This document shows, in pieces, positions 58,400 through 64,000 of a stretch of DNA of 64,000 nt. The DNA comes from Sipunculus nudus (lineage: Eukaryota; Annelida; Sipuncula; Golfingiida; Sipunculidae): NCBI GenBank assembly GCA_026874595.1, contig CM049311.1, forward strand, positions 9,401,676 to 9,465,675, written 5' to 3'. Position numbers and translations under genes: made by a program. The notes below the pieces were generated by a model that did not search any database, had not been told where the DNA came from, and was given only the letters and a program-made list of their open reading frames with translations. Position 1 is the stretch's first letter. The number at the start of each line of letters is the position of its first letter.

Positions 58400-59650
58400 A
58401 GAGATGGACCATATAGTATGCCAAGCTATTTGGAAAGTTCTGGAAAATGTACTATTTTGCTTTAGTATTATCATCGTTTAATCAACTGTTTTTAATAATT
58501 TCCCATGAAACAATTTTTTTCTAAAGATTCTATAGAAATATTTGTTTTCGGGAGCATTTTTTTTCATTTTCACACACTTTCATTTTTTATAGGGTACCTC
58601 CTCTCATGTATGTGTACTCTCCCTCAAGCAAGTTAAATTATGACTGGGGTACAGTGCCCCCAAAGAAAAGTTTCATATTTATGTTTCATCGAATGCTTGA
58701 TAAAGCATTAATCAATATGTAAACTATATCTGATGATAAATAGGTTTTAATTTTTTTTAAGTGATTTGGATAATATACATGTTTGATGTAGACAATTAAA
58801 TACAATTAAATGTAAGCCTATACAGCTTGTTCTCATCATTGAAAAGCAGTTGGAGTTAAGTTTTATTTTAAATTTTTTATCTTTTCTACTTTAGTTATAC
58901 AGTTGACTATCAGAATGTATACACCAATCCTTTAAAGCCGACGTACAAAAGTTGCATTGGATTTCATATGTAAGGCCTACTCGCGGAGATTTTTGAGTTT
59001 ATATTTCTATACATTTCCAATTTAACATATATATCTGAATATAAAAGTTGATTCATAATTCTCAATTGCATCATCATAAATCTCAATCTTGTCAGATAAC
59101 ACCAGATCATGCATACAAATATTTATTTATTTTTTACCACAAAAATATATCTTTTAAATCTGCAAAACAATAAATATCTAAAAATAATACTTGATTTAGA
59201 TTTCACAATTTTTAATTGTGTCTTTATTTATCCATAATGTGCTTCATATTTTATAATAATTTAAGCATACTGATGGGTTCAATTATATTTGTTAAAATCA
59301 TTTAAATGAAAATTGATTTCTTTAAAAATGCTACATTACACAACATTGCATCTTCTGGATTACACCTTGAATTATTTTTACAAGGAAAGTTTTTGCATTT
59401 TGGAGTGGAAACAGCATTACAATTAAGGAGATACATACAGTGAAAACAATAACAAGTACTGCATAACACTTGGTGGGTTGGGTTTGCGGGGGGGGGGGGG
59501 GGGTGATTGGGGTGGTGATATTAGAATAACTGTACACCTGTCACAGCAGGGGATCTCCCCCAGTGACTGTAAAAAATCAGAAACCCTGGCATAGCTGACT
59601 TCCAGTGACCTGGAGTGGGACCCTGCATCTGTAATCAAAGCAAGTGACTA
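58400..59650. other. No gene recognised
   Basis: AT-rich, with a G tract of about 14 at 59489. The short frames at 59331-59638 come from the G-rich tract and have no support. Confidence 0.5.
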
Positions 59651-59689
59651 CAGAAAAAAAAAGCAATAACTAGCTTAATTTTCAAGATT

Positions 59690-60388
59690 TTATTTTCAAA
59701 TTTCAGATTTAGACAAACTAAATATTTATGTTTACATGCTGTGAAAATTAAATCAATGGTGCTTACAGGAAAAAAACGTGCCTTGGTCAAAGTTGGGCAA
59801 AATTTAAGGTACTGATTTTTTTTTATGCTAATAACTTAAAAAATTTACAAAATTCAGATCTAATTTTGGGTAAACAATTGAATCTTAATTAAACATAGTT
59901 ATATACTTGAGAAAATAGACTCTAGTTTCAAAATTTTTCATGTTAAGTGAGTTATTATTTTTCCTGATTTTTTACAAAGTCCATTATGTTTGGGCCCATA
60001 ACTTAAAGAATTTATATTTTACAGACTTAATTTCTGGCATGTAGATAGGAACTATATAGAGGAATATTTATGGTAAATATGAGGAAAAACAGATGAGTGG
60101 TTTTGATATTAGGCAGTCCTGAAGTGTGAAAATAGGATTTTAATAAAAAATTGAGGTTTTTCCTTAATTTCTCAAAGGAACGAAGTCGCAAAGACCCAGT
60201 TTTCGGCTTGGTATAGGAGATCTTGGGGACATCTAACATTATGCTGAATTTTGGATTCCTAGGTCTTACGGTTTCAAAACGTGCCACATCTACGGACGGA
60301 CGGACGGACGGACGGACGGACAGACGGACGGACGACGGACAATGGACCACGACTATAGCTCAGATGACATATAGTCAGCTGAGTTAAT
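59690..60388 (+). mobile_element. Family A Helentron-like 3' fragment
   Basis: Shares ACGTGCCTTGGTCAAAGTTG, TTTGATATTAGGCAGTCCTG and GAGGTTTTTCCTTAAT with copies 1 and 3. A (GGAC)n tract runs at 60294-60340, then CTATAGCTCAG...CAGCTGAGTTAATAA. Confidence 0.75.
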
Positions 60389-61765
60389 AACACATTCGCC
60401 GACAGGGAGTCCGCATTTGGTCGTTCTTCCCAAGACAAATATATATAGACACATGTTCACATTGAGAAAACAGCCAATTAATTACGGAACAGATTAACTA
60501 TATGATTAAATGCACTCCCATGCTTCAAGACAAATATCCACAACTATATATCGATTTTATATAGAAAAACCGACGCAGGTGAAAATATTTTCGTCATAAA
60601 TATCTTTGGCGTAGGACTGGGACATGATGAAGTATATGCTGAAACTGCAATCTGTCAATCAAACATTCGCTCATCATACATTATCTATCAATCAATGTTC
60701 ATTTCTTTCACAAATCTCGTCCTTATAGTGTGCAATCACATATAATCAATGACATGTCACCGTGAGAACGTCACCAGAACCTGCCGCTGACTGATGTTCC
60801 ATTGATTACCATCATGTAGGGGCCTTTATTGTGACCGGCTTCATGCATTTCCTGGACAAATAATTATAACAGCTGCTGCACCGGCCCCGTGTTAATAATT
60901 CGCGTCAGTTAATGTTACCTGAAAACACTGTCACTCGCTTGATAAATGAGGCTGATAATTTACCAGCGTATACACATAGTTACTCTGTACTGGGAAGAAA
61001 TAATTTGAATTTTAAGAGCATGTTTCATCTAACTTTTATGAGATTCCACATACAGGAATATACAGAATTATTTGGAACGTATCTGAACTCATATACAATT
61101 TCCTAATAAAAGCTTCTTTCTCCGTTTCACAACTAACTGAATCGTCCTTTTTATTGGAACCTCTACATTACATAGTTATTAAATATAATATGCATTAAAT
61201 AATACATATTTATACACATAAATTACACAATTCTTCAAATGCATGAATGTTTTAATATTTTGTGTTGGGATAACATGGTTATTGAAAATAAAAATAAAGG
61301 CTTTGATCGACAAATAAATAACAGCTTTTCATCTATATTTTAACAACCACGTATCAATTAAGAGCATAGTATTCGACACAATTCCAATGTGCACGTCTAA
61401 AACACGTCGGAAGTTACTTATACTGCTTCTGTTATGTGTTATCGCACAGAGGCGTGGATCTTCTCCCCTGTTGTGCATAAATTAATTGTGGAAACACACA
61501 TGCGAACCGTTTCGCTACAGAATACCGTAATTGTGTAGTCATTCTCCAAATTCGTAACCAACTCTCGACGAGGTCTAGCCGAAGTGGATCGGAACGGGAA
61601 TGGTATGAACAGAAAGTTTATGATCAGAGGCAGGAACATGGAATTTAAATAATTTGTGATAAGGGGAAGTGATTAAGAGGTTCCGGATGACAAAATATAA
61701 ATCTATATTGATGTGCCTGAGGACCTTAATGTTTATGTGAAAAAATTGATATACATCGTCTCTCT
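60389..61765. other. Unassigned sequence with a candidate exon
   Basis: Contains the 33-nt candidate C2A exon at 60919. Segments at 60750-60910 and 61430-61610 are richer in CpG than the rest, a possible sign of upstream regulatory or unmethylated DNA, but no promoter element is convincing. Confidence 0.35.
60919..60951 (-). CDS. Candidate upstream C2A exon (33 nt)
   Basis: Between TTATCAG and TTTTCAG|GTAACA the minus strand reads SFIKRVTVFSG in the phase required upstream of 46699-46757. The joined sequence resembles the RIAKVTFRGQ strand at the start of otoferlin C2A. The exon is short and the match modest; it would still need a further start-codon exon. Confidence 0.25.
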
Positions 61766-61766
61766 C

Positions 61767-61830
61767 TGGAGAGAGAGAGAGACAGAAAGACAGACAGACA
61801 GACAGACAGACAGTGACAGTTACAGAGAGA
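61767..61830. repeat. GA and (GACA)n microsatellites
   Basis: GAGAGAGAGAGA followed by CAGACAGACAGACAGACAG. Confidence 0.95.
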
Positions 61831-62096
61831 CAGTCGCATACTACTATAACGAATGCGCTGAGACCATGCAACTGCCGTCGATAGCTCTGATATTTGACAC
61901 AATGCAGCTGATTCAACACAATCCAGTTCATCCTCCGACTCGTCTCATGGCAACTATAGAAGTATGTGTACTTGACAGAGTATAATATCACTTCCATTTT
62001 CATTTACACGAGTGAAAATGTGTTTAAGTACCAAAAAGTAAAACAAAATGTGACAGGGAAAGCAAGAAACACTGAATGCATTTGCCGATGCTAAAA

Positions 62097-62098
<2 letters not shown>

Positions 62099-62180
<82 letters not shown>
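62099..62180. repeat. (AT)n microsatellite, about 80 bp
   Basis: Uninterrupted AT dinucleotides. Confidence 0.97.
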
Positions 62181-62182
<2 letters not shown>

Positions 62183-62579
62183 GGGTGTGTCTATATATAC
62201 ACCATGACATGTATATACACTGTGTCTGAAGAAGTGTGAACTCGTGTATTGATTCGCCTGTGTCTGAGTTGGAATTTATGTGCATACGGATGCGCCTCAG
62301 GGGCGTATTTATTCGCCCCCCCCCACCCCTTTCGACTAAAACAATAATGGAAAACAGATCAATATAAGCGCTTAATATCGAAAAACAAAGATGGATTTCG
62401 CATAATGATATATTTTAAACTTTTCCAGATTGCGCCATTTAATGCAGCCTAAATTTCAAAATGTTACTACTTCATGTGAGGGCATGGCGCTCGGATTTCC
62501 CGCAGGCCCGTGCCGTCTACTGATGACGTCCACTCTTCTATGGTATCCACATCTACTTCAATCAGGTCATGAGCAAAGT

Positions 62580-62603
62580 GGGGGGGGGGGGGGGGGGGGG
62601 GGG
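62580..62603. repeat. Poly-G tract
   Basis: About 23 consecutive G; another run of 13 G lies at 62834-62846. Confidence 0.95.
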
Positions 62604-63099
62604 TGCAGTAAATGCTTTGTCAGCGAAGCATAACGAGGGGGGAGGCTATGGGAGAGGGAATCCCCCTCCCCACGGTGTGTAACATTTTTAAAATACATGC
62701 GATAAATTAGCATTTCCATGGGTATTTTTCTTATCATATAAGCTCTAATCACAAAACTTAATTTTCGTTCACCTAATTTTTATTTTATGTGAAGTAATTT
62801 TATTATTTTTCTGAGAATGCTAAGATATCAGTTGGGGGGGGGGGGGTGGGTTAAAACCCTGTATCCCATGGTTAGCTTGTATTTATTTGCGCACAGAATA
62901 GTCTGTACCCGAGTGTTTTCATCTGCACGTGAATGTGCATGTCCTGTGTCTAAAGTAGTAATTATTCGTGTCTACAATTACCAGAGTCTGATTTTTAATG
63001 GGCCATCTGTAAGTATCAGGTACTGCATTTACATCGTTCGGATGCGCCTTAGAAGCCTGAGGGTTTTGTTATGCGCATATGGCCTATTTATACATACTT

Positions 63100-63780
63100 T
63101 TGTTTTCGTGCCTATACGGATGTGCCCGTGCGTGAGTTTGTGTTTGTGTCAGTACGGATGTGCCCGTCTTTGAGTCTGTATTTACCTGTGTACAGATGTC
63201 CCTGTGTCTGAGTTTGTATTCACGTGCGTACGGATGTGCCCGTATCCGATTTTGTATTTACGTGCGTACGGACGGCCCGTGTCTGTAATTATTTACGTGC
63301 ATACGGATGTGCCCGTGTCTGAGTTTGTATTTACGTGCGTACGGACGGCCCGTGTCTGTATTTATTTTCGTGAGTACGGATGTGACCGTGTCGGAGTTTG
63401 CATACGTGCGTAAACGGATGTGCCCGCGTGTCAGAGTTTGTATTTACATGCGTACGGATGTGCCCGTGTCTGATTTGTATTTACGTGCGTACGGATGTGC
63501 CCGTTTCTGAGTTTGTATTTACGTGCGTACGGATGCGCCCTTGTCTGAGTTTGTATTTACGTGCGTTTAAATGCGTCCGTGTCTGAGTTCGTATTTACAT
63601 GCGTTTGGATATGCCCGTGTCGGTGTTTGTATTTACGTGCGTACGGATGCGTTCGTGTCTGAGTTTGTATTTTCGTGGGTATGAATGGCCCGTGTTTGAA
63701 TTTGCATTAACGTGCGTATGGATGTGCCCATGTGTGAGTGTGTATTTACGTGCGTGTGAATGCGCCCATGTCTGAGTTTG
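63100..63780 (+). repeat. 38-bp minisatellite, about 17-18 units
   Basis: Consensus built on TGTCTGAGTTTGTATTTACG then TGCGTACGGATGTGCCCG. Units vary by substitution and by loss of a few bases (for example GACGGCCCG). The unit is not a multiple of three, so all three frames stay partly open and give spurious repetitive peptides. Confidence 0.93.
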
Positions 63781-63848
63781 TTAGCTAATTAGATGTAACA
63801 TGCATACATGTGCGAGACAAATTCCGTTATTTATCAACATATTGGCAC

Positions 63849-63883
63849 TCCCCCCCCCCCCCCCCGCATATTTTTTTTTTTTT
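63849..63883. repeat. Poly-C and poly-T tracts
   Basis: About 17 C, then GCATA, then 15 T. Confidence 0.95.
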
Positions 63884-64000
63884 AAATTTCTGGCTGTATG
63901 AACACACACTAGTTCCGCACGGACAGGACGTTAGCGAACGATAGCCAACACAGCAATTGACCTGTTACCATAATTTCGTAACTAGACTTTGGTTTGTGAG

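Noticed and set aside
62820-63590. Long repetitive ORFs in the minisatellite
   Set aside because: The 38-bp unit is not a multiple of three and the frames are by-products of the repeat.

Overview
The window looks like animal nuclear DNA: AT-rich, with short GT/AG-bounded exons, long introns and dense transposable-element debris. The exons encode a ferlin whose closest relative from memory is vertebrate otoferlin. The repeat load (elements with internal minisatellites and terminal hairpins, tRNA-type SINEs, MITEs) resembles molluscan, especially bivalve, genomes. That taxonomic guess is inference; the otoferlin identification is well supported.

One protein-coding gene is recognised, an otoferlin-like ferlin on the minus strand. 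I placed 22 confident exons between 46757 (5' side) and 182 (3' side). They join without a frame break into 910 codons (2730 nt), roughly the N-terminal half of an otoferlin. In order they give C2A, an acidic linker, C2B, FerI, C2C, a second acidic linker, FerA and FerB. The gene continues past position 1. Its true first exon was not found with certainty; two weak candidates lie at 58322-58328 and 60919-60951. Three further in-frame micro-exon candidates (30, 48 and 27 nt) are listed separately.

Most of the rest is repeat DNA within the introns and upstream. At least five families of non-autonomous elements share one plan: a small hairpin at the 5' end, a subterminal inverted repeat, a core of 140-340 bp tandem units, often a (GGAC)n-like tract, and a 3' hairpin whose arm carries the second inverted repeat. 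This fits Helentron-associated (HINE or 'pearl'-like) elements. The main copies lie at 11.5-14.2, 14.66-16.65, 20.3-22.1, 24.45-28.14, 37.3-41.4 and 50.9-53.75 kb; the last holds a cleanly nested 1.7 kb element of another family. A 12-bp palindrome, GGTGGCGCCACC, recurs in the tandem units of three families. One element ends only about 7 nt from a splice acceptor, so it supplies that acceptor's upstream sequence.

Other repeats are a hAT-type non-autonomous element with a perfect 8-bp target duplication (44019-45198), a degenerate hAT transposase C-terminus (about 49.18-49.8 kb) next to a TIR MITE (49833-50280), a degenerate Rex1/L2-like reverse transcriptase (29.56-30.29 kb), Tc1/mariner-like MITEs, SINEs, a 329-bp recent tandem duplication, a 38-bp minisatellite (63.1-63.8 kb), and many AT, GA and poly-C/G tracts. 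From 46.8 kb to the right end no conserved host gene was recognised.
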